Shown: positions 7,607 to 19,365, counted from the first letter of the stretch. The stretch is 64,000 nucleotides of DNA from Sinomonas sp. P10A9 (GCF_041022165.1 NZ_CP163302.1:4216001-4280000), one strand, 5' to 3'. Made by a program: numbers and translations. The notes: generated from the letters alone by a model not told the origin.

Positions 7607-8338
7607 TCAGGCGCCGTACCGGGCCACGAAGTTGGCCAGGATCTTCTGCGGCTCGGTCACGAGCACTCCGCGGGCGCGCTCCTTGACCGACTCGGCCTCG
7701 TGGGGCGGGAAGTACCCCGAGTGCCGGTACGCGTCGATGCGCCGCTCGAGCCCCGTGTGGTCGAGTTCGGGGTGGAACTGCGTCGCGTAGAGGTTCTTCC
7801 GGAAGCGGAACATCTGCACGGGGCACGTGTCAGAACCGGCGAGCAGCGCGGCGTCCGGCGGCAGGGTGCGCACGGCCTCCTTGTGCCCCACGAACGCAAA
7901 AAACGCGGGGTCGAGGCCCGCGCAGATCGGGTCGTTGAGCCCCACGGCTGAGAGCCTCACCTTGACCGCGCCCACGGGCTCGCCGAAGCGACGGTCGACG
8001 ACGGCACCCCGGTGAGTGCCCAGGATGCCGACGCCGTAGCACGCCCCCAGGAACGGGAAGTCCGCGGCGACGATCCGGTCCAGCAGTGCGCGGATCTCGG
8101 CCTCGACGCGGATCTGGACCGGTCCCTTGTCCTCGACCGGGTCCGACGCGGTGAACGGGCTGCCGCCGAGGATCACACCCGAGTAGTCCTCGAGCCGAAT
8201 CTCCGGCAGCGACGCGGCTTCGGCCCGAACCCGATGCAGCTCGTCCGGTGCGAGCCCGCTGTAGGCGCAGAAGGCGCGGTACTCGTCGTCGGCCACCTCG
8301 TCATGGTCGCGGGCGGCGAGGAGCAGGAACGGCCTCAT
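7607..8338 (-). CDS. Class I glutamine amidotransferase-like protein
   Basis: A 243-residue GATase1 domain. The nucleophile elbow is GACYG near residue 99-103 and the His-Glu pair is in ATQFHPELD. The motif YSGVILGGSPF matches GMP-synthase-like amidotransferases. Stand-alone members transfer ammonia from glutamine to unknown acceptors or act as gamma-glutamyl hydrolases. It lies upstream of fic in the same orientation, with the fic operators in the 116-base gap, so the two are probably transcribed separately. Confidence 0.85.
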   Translation of the reverse strand: MRPFLLLAARDHDEVADDEYRAFCAYSGLAPDELHRVRAEAASLPEIRLEDYSGVILGGSPFTASDPVEDKGPVQIRVEAEIRALLDRIVAADFPFLGACYGVGILGTHRGAVVDRRFGEPVGAVKVRLSAVGLNDPICAGLDPAFFAFVGHKEAVRTLPPDAALLAGSDTCPVQMFRFRKNLYATQFHPELDHTGLERRIDAYRHSGYFPPHEAESVKERARGVLVTEPQKILANFVARYGA

Positions 8339-8431
8339 GGACTCATTTTCCGTTCCATTGGGTGTCCACGGAAGGCCGCGGAAGGCCGCGCCCGCTCCCC
8401 ACGTCGGTTTCCCGCCAGGGTCTGCCCTGCG

Positions 8432-9028
8432 TCAGTCCCGGGCCGCCGTGTCCTGCCCTCCTCGCGCCACGGCTCGCCGGACAAAGAACGCCAGGCCCAC
8501 GACGGCGGCCACCGCCACCACTGCGATGACAAGCCACAGGACGAGGCCGTCGTTCGAACCGGACGACGCCGGAGCCGCCGACGCGGGGCCGCTGGCCGCC
8601 GCGCTCTGGGCACCCGCGCTCGCGGCCGCCGACCCGCTCGCCGCGGCCTTCGCGGTGAACGTGAAGGTGCCTTCGATGGGGTGCGAGTCGGCGGAGACCA
8701 CCCGCCACACGACCGTGTAGACCCCGGCCGGTGCGCCCGGCTTGATCGGCTGGGTGACGTTGGTGTCCACGATGTTGGCGGGGCCGTTGGAGACGTTGGT
8801 CCCCGACGGATCCTTGACCTGGATCTCCGTGCCGATGGCAATCGGCGTGTGGTCGAAGGTCAGGACCACCGAGTCAGGCACCGTCTGCACGGTGGAGCCG
8901 TCTGCCGGGTTCGTCGACTCGATGACGTCGTGGGCCTGGGCGGCCGCCGCTGCGGGCAGCAGCATGGCGGCCACGAGGAGAGCGGCGGTCGCGGCCTTCC
9001 TCAGCACGGTGAGCGAGGGGATGCGCAT
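8432..9028 (-). CDS. CopC-domain copper-binding membrane-anchored protein
   Basis: A 198-residue exported protein. The signal peptide ends around AAAAAQA. The mature protein starts with HDVIESTNPADGS, whose N-terminal His is a copper ligand in CopC proteins. An immunoglobulin-like CopC fold follows with WRVVSADSHPIEGTFTF, which holds the second copper His. An Ala/Ser linker and one C-terminal transmembrane helix complete it. It follows the ycnI-like gene by eight bases and probably hands copper between the cell surface and membrane carriers. Confidence 0.9.
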   Translation of the reverse strand: MRIPSLTVLRKAATAALLVAAMLLPAAAAAQAHDVIESTNPADGSTVQTVPDSVVLTFDHTPIAIGTEIQVKDPSGTNVSNGPANIVDTNVTQPIKPGAPAGVYTVVWRVVSADSHPIEGTFTFTAKAAASGSAAASAGAQSAAASGPASAAPASSGSNDGLVLWLVIAVVAVAAVVGLAFFVRRAVARGGQDTAARD

Positions 9029-9036
9029 GGTTCCTC

Positions 9037-9795
9037 CTACTTTGCGGCCTTGCGGCGTCCGGTCAGGACAAGGGCCAGGGCCGCGGCGCCGAGGACCGCC
9101 CCGAGCGCGCCGAGGCCCAGACCCCAGGCCCCGGTCGCGTCGCCGGTCTGCGAGGCCGGGGCTGCCGTCGCCGGGCTCGCCCCGGTCTCGCCGGACGCGG
9201 TGGGCGGGGCCGAGGCCGTGGCGGACTCCTTGGCGTCGTCGGCCGCGGTCGTGGTGAACGACGGCGCGGGGTGCTCAGGCTCGGCCTGACCCTCCTGGGC
9301 CTCCTCGTCCCAGTTCACGACGGTGCCGTCGGTGTACGTCTGGGCGGTCGGGAGGGTGACCTTGGTCCCGGCAGCGGGGAGTCGGCCGACGGAGAGGGAG
9401 AAGGCCTGGTACTGGTTCTGGCCGATCTGGTGGGCGTCGTCGTTCGCGGTCCAGACGACCTCGGTCGGGGCTTTGGTCACGGTCGCGCCGGCCACGGTGA
9501 CGGGCTTGGGCAGATCGGAGGTGACGACCTGCGCGGTCCAGCCCTCGACCGGCTTGACCGAGACGGAGGTGAACGGGGTGTCGGTGGGGAGCTTGACCTC
9601 GAGCTTGTTCGTCTTGGCCGTGGCCGACTCGTTGGGCATGTTGAACGTCAGGTGCGAGTAGCCGTTGGCGCCGGTGTCATCGGGGCTCACCGTGACGTGC
9701 GCGTTCGCGGCGGCCGCGCCGGCAACGATCAGCGCGGCGGTTGCGGTGACGGTGCCGATCGCCGTGGCGGCGCGGCGGAGGGTGTTCTTCATCAT
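9037..9795 (-). CDS. YcnI family (DUF1775) copper-associated surface protein
   Basis: A 252-residue protein with a signal peptide ending NAH. The mature protein starts HVTVSPDDTGANGYSHLTF; YcnI domains bind copper through the N-terminal His. The domain (to about residue 170) is followed by a disordered Pro/Ala/Thr tail and a C-terminal membrane anchor with RRKAAK. It is the middle gene of a three-gene unit with a membrane protein upstream and CopC downstream, matching actinobacterial copper clusters. Start at ATG 9795, seven or eight bases after GAAGG. Confidence 0.9.
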   Translation of the reverse strand: MMKNTLRRAATAIGTVTATAALIVAGAAAANAHVTVSPDDTGANGYSHLTFNMPNESATAKTNKLEVKLPTDTPFTSVSVKPVEGWTAQVVTSDLPKPVTVAGATVTKAPTEVVWTANDDAHQIGQNQYQAFSLSVGRLPAAGTKVTLPTAQTYTDGTVVNWDEEAQEGQAEPEHPAPSFTTTAADDAKESATASAPPTASGETGASPATAAPASQTGDATGAWGLGLGALGAVLGAAALALVLTGRRKAAK

Positions 9796-9901
9796 GTGCT
9801 TGGCCTTCGGGTGTGGTCCCACCGGCGCGCTCGCGCGGGTGGGCAGGGGTGAGGGAGGCCCGCGGTCTGCGGGGTGTCGTACTGTGCCTCGAGCGGTAGA
9901 C

Positions 9902-10489
9902 TCAGGCGGCGCACGACGCCGGCGGGCCGCGCAGCGCTGGCAGCCGCAGGCCGCGCTGGGGTCCAGGGGGGCTCTCTCGGGTGACGGCTGGCACCGTCGG
10001 CACCGGGTGGAGCAGGGGGAGGACGAGGACCCGCACCAGAGGGCGCAGCCAGTCGCGCAGCGTCCAGAGGGCAGTCTCCCCCTTGGCCAGCAGCAGCGCC
10101 GTGGCCACCGTCGCGATGACGTGCGCAATGAGCATCGCCACGCTCTCGGCCTGCGCAGGGCCTCCAGCGCCGTGCGCGGTCGCGGTGCCGAGTACATGGA
10201 CGTGCCCGGCGGTCGGGGCGTAGAGAGGAACGGTCCCCGAGGACTCCGAGAGGGTGGAGAACGCCTCGTGGAGGAACAGCTGCCCAGAACCGAGCAGGGC
10301 CAGCATCGTCGTCGTCCGCACCCTGCGAGCACACAGCCAGACGGCTGGAAGGAGCGTCAGCGCGAACAGCCCGGCGGCGATGAACGGATCGGGCAGGCGC
10401 CCGGCCGCCGCGGTATGGGCGGCGGCTGCGAGGACGAGGGTGGATCCGGCGACGAGCCCAGCTCGGGAGAGCCTGAACAGCGCACGCAT
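9902..10489 (-). CDS. Membrane protein of the CopC/YcnI cluster
   Basis: A 195-residue protein with about four hydrophobic helices, a His-containing loop (LYAPTAGHVHVLGTATAHG) and a Pro/Arg-rich tail. Proteins of this kind often accompany ycnI and copC in actinobacteria, and their function is not established. The GHVH and HGAGG histidines could bind metal, which is speculation. ATG 10489 is preceded by GAAGGCGGTG. The long upstream open frame has no ribosome-binding site. Confidence 0.65.
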   Translation of the reverse strand: MRALFRLSRAGLVAGSTLVLAAAAHTAAAGRLPDPFIAAGLFALTLLPAVWLCARRVRTTTMLALLGSGQLFLHEAFSTLSESSGTVPLYAPTAGHVHVLGTATAHGAGGPAQAESVAMLIAHVIATVATALLLAKGETALWTLRDWLRPLVRVLVLPLLHPVPTVPAVTRESPPGPQRGLRLPALRGPPASCAA

Positions 10490-10749
10490 CCCCGCACCGC
10501 CTTCCGTCCTGTGCCTCCGGGCCTGGGTCCCCTCCACTCTACGTACAGCCGGGCCTCTGCGGGCATCCGCACACGGGGGTACTGGGCTTCGCTGGGAGTT
10601 TGCTGACAATATGTCCGTGAACCTTGATGCAGGCTGGGAGAACTGAGAGGCTCTCACCAGTCGGTTGACGGGTTTTGTAATCCAGTGTGAATCCCTCGCG
10701 ATCCGACCGTACATGTCAGCGCTATTCTCCCCACCCAGGAGGGCACTTG

Positions 10750-11955
10750 ATGAGGAAGATACTCACCGCAGCGGCCGCAGGTCTGCTCCTCGCCGGCGTC
10801 GCCACCACGCCAGCGTGGGCAGCACCCGGCCCGAACCCGCAGTCGGACCACTCCATTCAAGTCTGCGCGACGCCCCGCGCCGGCGACGCTGCGTGCCATG
10901 CGCGGCAGGCGGTGGACGCAAACGGCCACCCGATCGCCAACGCGACCACGCCGCCGTCGTCCGGTCTGACCCCCTCCCAGCTCAGGGACGCATACAAGCT
11001 CACTAGCGCGGCCTCGGGCGGCAAGACCGTGGCGATCGTGGATGCGTACGGCTACCCGAACCTTGAGGCGGACCTCGGCGTCTATCGAGCCCAATTCGGC
11101 CTGCCCGCGTGCACGACGGCCAACGGCTGCCTGAAGGTGATGAACCAGAACGGCGGCACGAGCCTCCCGCGGTTCAACACCGGCTGGGCGCAGGAGCAGT
11201 CGCTCGACGTCGACGCCGTCTCTGCCGCGTGCCCCGACTGCAAGATCGTGGTCCTCCAGGCCAATTCGGCGTCGTTCGCCGACCTTGGCACTGCGGTGCA
11301 GACGGCCGCGAAGCTCCCCGGCGTCGCAGCGATCTCGAACTCGTACGGCGGCTCGGACGCGGCCGACTCGACCTACGGCAACTACTACAACTTCCCGGGC
11401 ATCGCTGTGACGGCGAGCGCCGGCGACAACGGCTACAAGGGCGCCTCCTACCCGGCATCCTCGAGCTACGTTGTGGCGGTGGGTGGAACCTCGCTCAACT
11501 CAGCGCCGGGTACCTCACGGGGCTGGAGCGAGTCGGTGTGGAGTGGGACCGGCTCGGGCTGCTCGAGCCTCAACGCGGCCCTTTCGGCGGCATCCTCGTC
11601 CAACACAGGCTGCGCCGGACGCGCGATGAACGATGTCTCCGCTGCCTCGGATCCGAGCAATGGCGGGCTCGCCGTGTACTACCCGACCTCGAAGACTTCC
11701 TCGACCTGGGGCCAGTTCGGCGGCACGAGTGAGGCCTCGCCGATCATCGCCTCGGTCTATGCGCAGAGCGGCAACACCGGCTCCGCCGCGACCGGAACGT
11801 ACGCGAACTCGATCCCGTACGCCCACACGTCGAGCCTGTTCGACGTGGCTTCCGGCAACAACGGCACCTGCCCGACCACCCAGTGGTGCACGGCCGGAGC
11901 CGGCTGGGACGGCCCCACCGGGGTCGGCACGCCGAACGGCACCGGGGGCTTCTAG
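10750..11955 (+). CDS. Secreted S53 (sedolisin) family serine-carboxyl peptidase
   Basis: A 401-residue secreted protein with a signal peptide ending in AWAA. The catalytic set of sedolisins is visible: Glu and Asp in EQSLDVD (ExxxD), Asp in TASAGDNG, and the nucleophile in GGTSEASP. Unlike most sedolisins it lacks a long prodomain, with only about 60 residues preceding the core, so it belongs to the short subgroup found in actinobacteria. Members are acid-active endopeptidases. ATG 10750 follows CCAGGAGGGC. The gene is monocistronic and ends in a repeat-bearing hairpin. Confidence 0.88.
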   Translation: MRKILTAAAAGLLLAGVATTPAWAAPGPNPQSDHSIQVCATPRAGDAACHARQAVDANGHPIANATTPPSSGLTPSQLRDAYKLTSAASGGKTVAIVDAYGYPNLEADLGVYRAQFGLPACTTANGCLKVMNQNGGTSLPRFNTGWAQEQSLDVDAVSAACPDCKIVVLQANSASFADLGTAVQTAAKLPGVAAISNSYGGSDAADSTYGNYYNFPGIAVTASAGDNGYKGASYPASSSYVVAVGGTSLNSAPGTSRGWSESVWSGTGSGCSSLNAALSAASSSNTGCAGRAMNDVSAASDPSNGGLAVYYPTSKTSSTWGQFGGTSEASPIIASVYAQSGNTGSAATGTYANSIPYAHTSSLFDVASGNNGTCPTTQWCTAGAGWDGPTGVGTPNGTGGF

Positions 11956-11997
11956 CCCCAACGATGCGGGGTCACGTCCCCCGGATGCGGGGGCTAC
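11954..11997. repeat. Intergenic copy of the 21-bp GATGCGGGGTCAC repeat, forming a hairpin
   Basis: One full 21-bp unit starts at 11963 and a second, diverged unit at 11984. Flanking TAGCCCC and GGGGGCTA pair, so the stretch can fold as a nested hairpin just after the peptidase stop and may terminate transcription. The same 13-mer begins repeat units inside hrpB at 45221, 45326 and 45347. Confidence 0.6.
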
Positions 11998-12177
11998 AGT
12001 GCGGGATCGGGCACGACGCCGGCCGCTCGCCGCGCCGGGTGGTCGTCGGCAAGGCGCGGGCCGGCACCGAGGACCGTCTCAAAGCGGACGTGTCACGAAT
12101 GTTCACAGGGCCTCAGGACTCAGCGCGCAGCCCGTCCTATCTGCTCCAAGGAGGACGCGCGCGCGGAGCAGAGCTCG

Positions 12178-12930
12178 TCAGAAGTCCGGGTTGCTCGGGA
12201 TGATGAGCCCGGTCTCGTAGCCGTACACGACGGCCTGGACGCGGTCCCGCAGGTGCAGCTTGGTCAGGATCCGCCGCACGTGGCTCTTGACGGTCGCCTC
12301 GGAGAGGAAGAAGCGGTGCGCAATCTCGGCGTTGCTCAGGCCCTCGCAGATCGCCCGGAGCACCTCGAGCTCGCGCGGCGTGAGGTCCTTGAGGAGGGGG
12401 TCGAGCGCGGGGTCCGACTCGGCAGGCTGGCCGGGCGACGCGCCGCGCACGTAGGTCTCGAGCAGGCGCTGGGTCACGCGGGGGCTCACGACGGCGTCGC
12501 CGCTCGCCACGAGGCGCACTGCCTGGACGAGCTCGGCCGGAACAACGTCCTTGAGCAGGAATGCGGAGGCGCCGGCCTGAAGGCCCGCGAAGGCGTACTC
12601 GTCGAGATCGAAGGTCGTGAGGATGATGATCCGCGCCGCGGAGTGCTCGGCCGCGATGCGCCGTGTGGCCTCGATGCCGTCCATGACGGGCATCCGCACG
12701 TCCATGAGCACCACGTCCGGCGCGAGCGAGCGCGTGAGGCGCACCGCCTCCTCGCCGTTGCCGGCCTCGCCGACCACCTCGATCCCGTCCTCGGATTCGA
12801 GCACGAGCCGGAAGCCCATCCTCAGCAGCGGCTGATCGTCGACGAGGAGCAGGCGCAGTGGCGCGCCGCCGTGCGCCACCTCATGCGGTCGTCCGGCAGG
12901 GTCGGCCTCCATCCGGTGCGCCTCGTCCAT
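12178..12930 (-). CDS. NarL/LuxR-type response regulator
   Basis: A 250-residue regulator. The receiver domain (LRLLLVDDQPLLRMGF, phospho-acceptor in DVVLMDVRMP, Lys in AFLLKD) spans about residues 25-140. A LuxR-type helix-turn-helix (LTPRELEVLRAICEGLSNAEIA) lies near the C terminus. Its ATG overlaps the stop of the upstream kinase gene (ATGA), implying translational coupling. It presumably controls the adjacent ABC exporter genes. Confidence 0.93.
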   Translation of the reverse strand: MDEAHRMEADPAGRPHEVAHGGAPLRLLLVDDQPLLRMGFRLVLESEDGIEVVGEAGNGEEAVRLTRSLAPDVVLMDVRMPVMDGIEATRRIAAEHSAARIIILTTFDLDEYAFAGLQAGASAFLLKDVVPAELVQAVRLVASGDAVVSPRVTQRLLETYVRGASPGQPAESDPALDPLLKDLTPRELEVLRAICEGLSNAEIAHRFFLSEATVKSHVRRILTKLHLRDRVQAVVYGYETGLIIPSNPDF

Positions 12931-14147
12931 CAGCGATCCCCCTCGATCCAGTGGAGTTCGGTCTCCACGACCCATCCTCCTCCAGGCCGCGGACCGGCGT
13001 GTAGTGTCCCCCCGTACAGGGCGGCCCGTTCGCGCATCCCGGCGAGTCCCCCGCCGGTCCCGAGGCGAGGCTCCGCGCCGTCGTGCGTCCCGCCGTCGTT
13101 CTCGACCCGGATCCGCACGCGACTGCCCTCCCGCTCCACCGTCACGTCGACCCTGCCGACGCTGCGCCCGTACCGCAGGGCATTGGTGAGGGACTCCTGG
13201 ACGATGCGGTAGATGGCCAGCTGGAAGGCCGGATCGGGCGGCGGCGGCGCGCCGGTGAGAGTCAGCACCGCCGGCAGCCCCGCCGTTCGGAAACCGGCCA
13301 CGAGCGCGTGCAGGCTCTCCATCCCTGGCGTGGGCGCGAGGCTGGTCCCGGGGTTCTCCCGCAGGACGCCGAGCACGCGCCGCATATCCGCGAGTGCCGT
13401 CCGGCCGGTCCGGGACAGCTCGCCGAGCACCTCTTGGGCCCGTTCCACGTCCTTGGGCGCGACCTTCGCGGCGCCGTCGCTCAGGGTGACCATGACCGTG
13501 AGGGAGTGCGCGACGACGTCATGCATCTCCCGCGCGATCCGATTCCGCTCCTGGACCGAGGCGAGTTCGGCGCGGCGCATGGCCCAGGCCCTGACCTCGG
13601 CCTGGTGCTCGCGACTGCCCCGCACCCACGCGCCGAGACCGGCTGCGATGACGTCCATGAGCAGCACGGACACGGCCGCTACGAGGCCAACGTACCGGGC
13701 ATTGGCAGAGATCTCGGGGCCGTGCGGCGTGTACACGAACGCGTAGTACACCGAGGCAGGCACGGAGGCGAGGAGGGCCGCGCCGAACGCGACCAGGGCC
13801 GGCGCCGCAACCGCCACGGAGTAGAGGGCGAAGAACATCGCCCCACTCATGACGGAGCTGTTCGGAGACTGGTACAGCAGGGCGGCATCGATCGCCACGG
13901 TGACGACAAGAACGGCCCAGGGCGAGCGCCGTCGGGCTCGCAGGGCGAGCTGCTGGACCGCGAGGAGCGCGAACCTCACCCAATGGCCCTGTATCGCGAA
14001 TTCGGCGAAGAGTGGAAGCGTCAGGAGGGTCGCGGCCGCGACGACGATCCAGTCCATCGCCACCGGGTGGTCGGCCAGGTACGCGCGAAGGCGGCCCCGC
14101 CGGGGCGGGGCCGCGAGCACGAGGTTCTGCGCGGGCAGCGCTGGCAC
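12930..14147 (-). CDS. Sensor histidine kinase (HisKA_3 type)
   Basis: A 405-residue kinase with four or five transmembrane segments in residues 30-190. The dimerisation/phospho-acceptor helix is RNRIAREMHDVVAHSLTVM. The ATPase domain shows QESLTNALRYG (N-box) and GTGGGLAGMRERAALYGG (G-box). GTG 14147 is preferred because CAGGAGGGAAA sits just upstream. Together with the downstream regulator and upstream ABC genes it resembles exporter-linked systems in Gram-positives that sense membrane-active compounds. Confidence 0.92.
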   Translation of the reverse strand: MPALPAQNLVLAAPPRRGRLRAYLADHPVAMDWIVVAAATLLTLPLFAEFAIQGHWVRFALLAVQQLALRARRRSPWAVLVVTVAIDAALLYQSPNSSVMSGAMFFALYSVAVAAPALVAFGAALLASVPASVYYAFVYTPHGPEISANARYVGLVAAVSVLLMDVIAAGLGAWVRGSREHQAEVRAWAMRRAELASVQERNRIAREMHDVVAHSLTVMVTLSDGAAKVAPKDVERAQEVLGELSRTGRTALADMRRVLGVLRENPGTSLAPTPGMESLHALVAGFRTAGLPAVLTLTGAPPPPDPAFQLAIYRIVQESLTNALRYGRSVGRVDVTVEREGSRVRIRVENDGGTHDGAEPRLGTGGGLAGMRERAALYGGTLHAGPRPGGGWVVETELHWIEGDR

Positions 14148-14172
14148 TTTCCCTCCTGGCCTGTCCGGTCTC

Positions 14173-16383
<2,211 letters not shown>

Positions 16384-16896
16384 ATGCCTATCCTTCGTTC
16401 ACCGCGGCTCCTCGCGGCCCTTGCAGCCTGCGCCCTCGTCACTGGAGCGTCTGCGGCCCCTGCCCTCGCCGACTCCGGACACACCGTCACCAACACCGTC
16501 ACCCAGCACGGGACGTGGACGGAGTACGGAGACCACGACTTCTGCACCGGCGAGACCATCAACCCCACCATCACGGGCAACTCCGTCATGCACGTCACGT
16601 ACTTCCCGGGCGGAGACGAAGCATGGGGAACGTTCACGACCGAGGGAACCGCGACCTTCGTCCAGCCCTCGACCCAGCTGGACTTCAGCGGCCGGGTCAC
16701 GGTGTGGGGCAACTTCAACATGAACAACCGCAACTCGAACAGCACGTTCACCGCGAACTTCAAGGCCTCCGCAGTGGACTCGGCGGGCGTCACCCACTAT
16801 GAGACGGGCCACGAGACGTTCCACATCGGCTTCAACGCGGTCGATCCCGGCACCCCGATCGTCATCGTCGACAAGATGAACGTGACCTGCAGCTGA
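16384..16896 (+). CDS. Secreted protein of unknown function
   Basis: A 170-residue protein with a clear signal peptide (hydrophobic LLAALAACALVTGASA, cleavage near APALA). The mature part is rich in Thr, Asn and beta-prone sequence with two cysteines (Cys in HDFCTGE and the penultimate Cys), which could form a disulphide linking its ends. It is preceded by AGAAAGAAGAAA as a ribosome-binding site. I do not recognise a family; the regular beta pattern suggests a small extracellular beta-sandwich. Confidence 0.7.
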   Translation: MPILRSPRLLAALAACALVTGASAAPALADSGHTVTNTVTQHGTWTEYGDHDFCTGETINPTITGNSVMHVTYFPGGDEAWGTFTTEGTATFVQPSTQLDFSGRVTVWGNFNMNNRNSNSTFTANFKASAVDSAGVTHYETGHETFHIGFNAVDPGTPIVIVDKMNVTCS

Positions 16897-16903
16897 CTCG
16901 CGG

Positions 16904-16936
16904 GTGGACGGCGGCGCCACGGGGCCGCCGTCCCAC
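16904..16936. terminator. Terminator after the 16384 gene
   Basis: GTGGACGGCGGC (16904-16915) pairs with GCCGCCGTCCCAC (16924-16936) with one bulge around an 8-base loop, starting seven bases past the stop codon. There is no long U-run, as usual in high-GC actinobacteria. Confidence 0.65.
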
Positions 16937-16994
16937 TGCCCGTCCCCGGGATTTGCACAGCCTCCGCATAGCCCGGGCCCATAGTCTTCTCCCC

Positions 16995-18587
16995 GTGAAT
17001 CGCCGAACCCTCGTGATCAACAGCGCCCTCGGGGCCGCTGCCCTCCTCCTGAGCGGGGGAATCTGGGCGACCGTGTCCGCAACCGCCCGTCCGGCGAGCA
17101 CCGTGAGCAGCCGGACTACCCCCGTCGCACGCGCCTCGCTCCAGCAGACGGCAACCGCCTCGGGCAACGTCTCCTCGACCACGACCACAAGCGTCGGTGC
17201 AGGCAACTGCTCGGGCGCCGTCACCGCAGTGAAGGTCACGGTCGGACAGGCGGTCAAGGCCGGCGACGTCCTCGTTGACCTCGACCCCACCAACGCGCAG
17301 AACGCCGTGGACACGGCGCAGGCAGCGCTCGACGCCGCGAGCGCCCAGTCCGGCCAGCAGGCGTCCCAGCTCTCGAATGCGGTGGCCCAGGCCCAGCAGC
17401 AGCTCGTGAACGCGCGCCAGACCCAGTCGCTCGACTCCCAGCAGCAGGCCGCCGCGGTGGCCGCAGCGCAGAAGCAGGTCGACGCCGACCAGGCCACCGT
17501 CACCCAGGAGCAGGCCACAGCGTCCGCGAGCCCGACGAGCACGCAGGCCGCCAACGCGCTCACAGCGGCCCAGACCCAGCTCACCAAGGACCAGCAGTCC
17601 CTCACCCAGGCCCAGAACCAGCAGGCGTCCTCGGCCCTGAAGGACCAGCAGCAGACGGCCTCCGCGGGCGTCTCGCTCACGTCGGCGCAGAACTCGCAGG
17701 CCAACGCCGCCCCCGGGAACACGACGAGTGCCCAGATCGCCCTCACGACGGCCCAGAAGAACCTCACGGACTGCACGGTCAAAGCGCCCTCCGATGGCAC
17801 GGTGACGGCGGTCGGCGCGGTCGTGGGAGCCACAGCGGCCTCGGGCGGATCGTCCTCGTCCGGCTCCTCGGGAGGCTCCACGGGCTCCGGCGGTTCAGCA
17901 GGCTCCGGCTCGTCGGGATCGAGCGGTTCGAGCGCGTCGTCGTCCTCCGCGGGAGGGCTCGTGACGCTCACCGACAGCGGGCACCTCCAGGTGGTCGCGG
18001 CGTTCTCGGAATCGGATGTCGCGGCGATGAAGGCCGGCCAGACGGCCACGCTCACGTTCCCTGCGCTCAAGGCCGACGTCGGTGCCGCGCCCGTGACCGG
18101 CGCAGTCACCTCGATCGCTGCGACGTCGACGACGACGAACGGCGTCGTGACCTATGGCGTGACGGTCTCGATTGCCAACCCACCCGCCGCGGTCCGCCTC
18201 GGCGAGACGGCCAACGTTGCCGTCACGACTGCGTCCGCGGACAATGCGCTCGTGGTGCCCACCCTCGCGATCACCACTACGGGCACCCGGCAGACCGTCA
18301 CCGTCCAGCGCAACGGGACCGAGGCACCCGTGGTCGTGACGACGGGCGTCACCGCCAACGGCCGCACGCAGGTCCTCACGGGCCTCAGCGAGGGAGACGA
18401 GATCGTCCTTCCGAGCGTCACCGGCAGCACCGACACATCGACCCAGAACCCGCGCGGACTCCTCGGCGGCGGGACCGGCGGCGGTGGCACGGGCGGGTTC
18501 GGCGGGGCCGGGACCGGCGGTTCCGGGGGAAATGGCGGAACCCGAGGGGGCACGGGTGGCACAGGCAACTCCAGCACGGGCAGGTAG
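16995..18587 (+). CDS. HlyD/RND-type membrane-fusion adaptor of a MacB-like exporter
   Basis: A 530-residue protein with an N-terminal membrane anchor. A half-lipoyl motif (VTVGQAVKAGDVLVDLDPT) is followed by a long Gln/Ala-rich coiled-coil hairpin (about 100-250), the second lipoyl half (KAPSDGTVTAVGAVVG), a Ser/Gly-rich linker and beta-barrel domains. The tail is Gly-rich. GTG 16995 is used because TAGTCT ends seven bases upstream (leaderless design) and no ribosome-binding site is seen. It should link the MacB-like permease to the cell wall. Confidence 0.88.
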   Translation: MNRRTLVINSALGAAALLLSGGIWATVSATARPASTVSSRTTPVARASLQQTATASGNVSSTTTTSVGAGNCSGAVTAVKVTVGQAVKAGDVLVDLDPTNAQNAVDTAQAALDAASAQSGQQASQLSNAVAQAQQQLVNARQTQSLDSQQQAAAVAAAQKQVDADQATVTQEQATASASPTSTQAANALTAAQTQLTKDQQSLTQAQNQQASSALKDQQQTASAGVSLTSAQNSQANAAPGNTTSAQIALTTAQKNLTDCTVKAPSDGTVTAVGAVVGATAASGGSSSSGSSGGSTGSGGSAGSGSSGSSGSSASSSSAGGLVTLTDSGHLQVVAAFSESDVAAMKAGQTATLTFPALKADVGAAPVTGAVTSIAATSTTTNGVVTYGVTVSIANPPAAVRLGETANVAVTTASADNALVVPTLAITTTGTRQTVTVQRNGTEAPVVVTTGVTANGRTQVLTGLSEGDEIVLPSVTGSTDTSTQNPRGLLGGGTGGGGTGGFGGAGTGGSGGNGGTRGGTGGTGNSSTGR

Positions 18588-18594
18588 GCCGGGA

Positions 18595-19365
18595 GTGGGT
18601 TCCGACGCGGGTCAGCCCGGCTTCGCTCAGGCACCGGGACCCCGCCCGGTCATCGCCCTGAACAGCATCCGCAAGGTCTACGGCCAGGGCGAAGCGGAGG
18701 TCCGTGCGCTCGACGGCGTGAACCTGACCATCCAGCGCGGCGAGTTCGTGGCGATCGTGGGCGCCTCGGGCTCGGGGAAGTCGACGATGATGAACATCAT
18801 CGGATGCCTCGACGCGCCGAGCACCGGCCAGTACCTCATGGACGCGATCCAGACCGGCGAGCTCGACGAATACCAGCTCGCACAGATCCGCAACCGCAAG
18901 ATCGGCTTCGTGTTCCAGAGCTTCAACCTCATCCCCCGCACACGCGCCGTCGACAACGTGGCCATGCCGCTCGCGTACCGCAAGGTGCACCGCCGCGAAC
19001 GCCACGAGCTCGCGCTCGAGGCCCTCGACGCCGTCGGCCTCTCCTCCCGCGCCGGGCACCTGCCCTCGCAGCTCTCGGGCGGGCAGCAGCAGCGCGTCGC
19101 GATCGCTCGTGCCCTCGTCGGGCAGCCGGTCCTCCTCCTCGCGGACGAGCCGACAGGCGCCCTCGACACCCGCTCCTCGCACGAGATCCTCGACCTGTTC
19201 GCGGAGCTGCACTCCCGCGGCCGCACGATCGTGATGATCACCCACGAGCCCGAAGTCGCTGCCCGCGCCGACCGAGTGGTGCGCATGCAGGACGGCCGCA
19301 TCATCGAGGACTCCGTCTGGGCGTCCGTAGGACCGACGGAATCGGCAGTGGGCGGCGCCGCATGA
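18595..19365 (+). CDS. MacB-like ABC transporter ATP-binding protein
   Basis: An ATPase of the LolD/MacB class: Walker [11 protein letters not shown]-loop [11 protein letters not shown], signature [15 protein letters not shown], Walker [13 protein letters not shown], switch His in [11 protein letters not shown] 18595 lies seven bases after the adaptor stop. Starts further upstream (ATG 18532 or 18484) would overlap the adaptor gene and are less likely. It powers the permease encoded next, with which it overlaps by ATGA. Confidence 0.9.
   Translation: MGSDAGQPGFAQAPGPRPVIALNSIRKVYGQGEAEVRALDGVNLTIQRGEFVAIVGASGSGKSTMMNIIGCLDAPSTGQYLMDAIQTGELDEYQLAQIRNRKIGFVFQSFNLIPRTRAVDNVAMPLAYRKVHRRERHELALEALDAVGLSSRAGHLPSQLSGGQQQRVAIARALVGQPVLLLADEPTGALDTRSSHEILDLFAELHSRGRTIVMITHEPEVAARADRVVRMQDGRIIEDSVWASVGPTESAVGGAA

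Noticed and set aside
10665..10693. TTGACG/TGAATC promoter for the sedolisin gene
   Set aside because: The -35 is fair but the -10 is weak, and a TATTCT at 10723 competes without its own -35, so I do not place the promoter.
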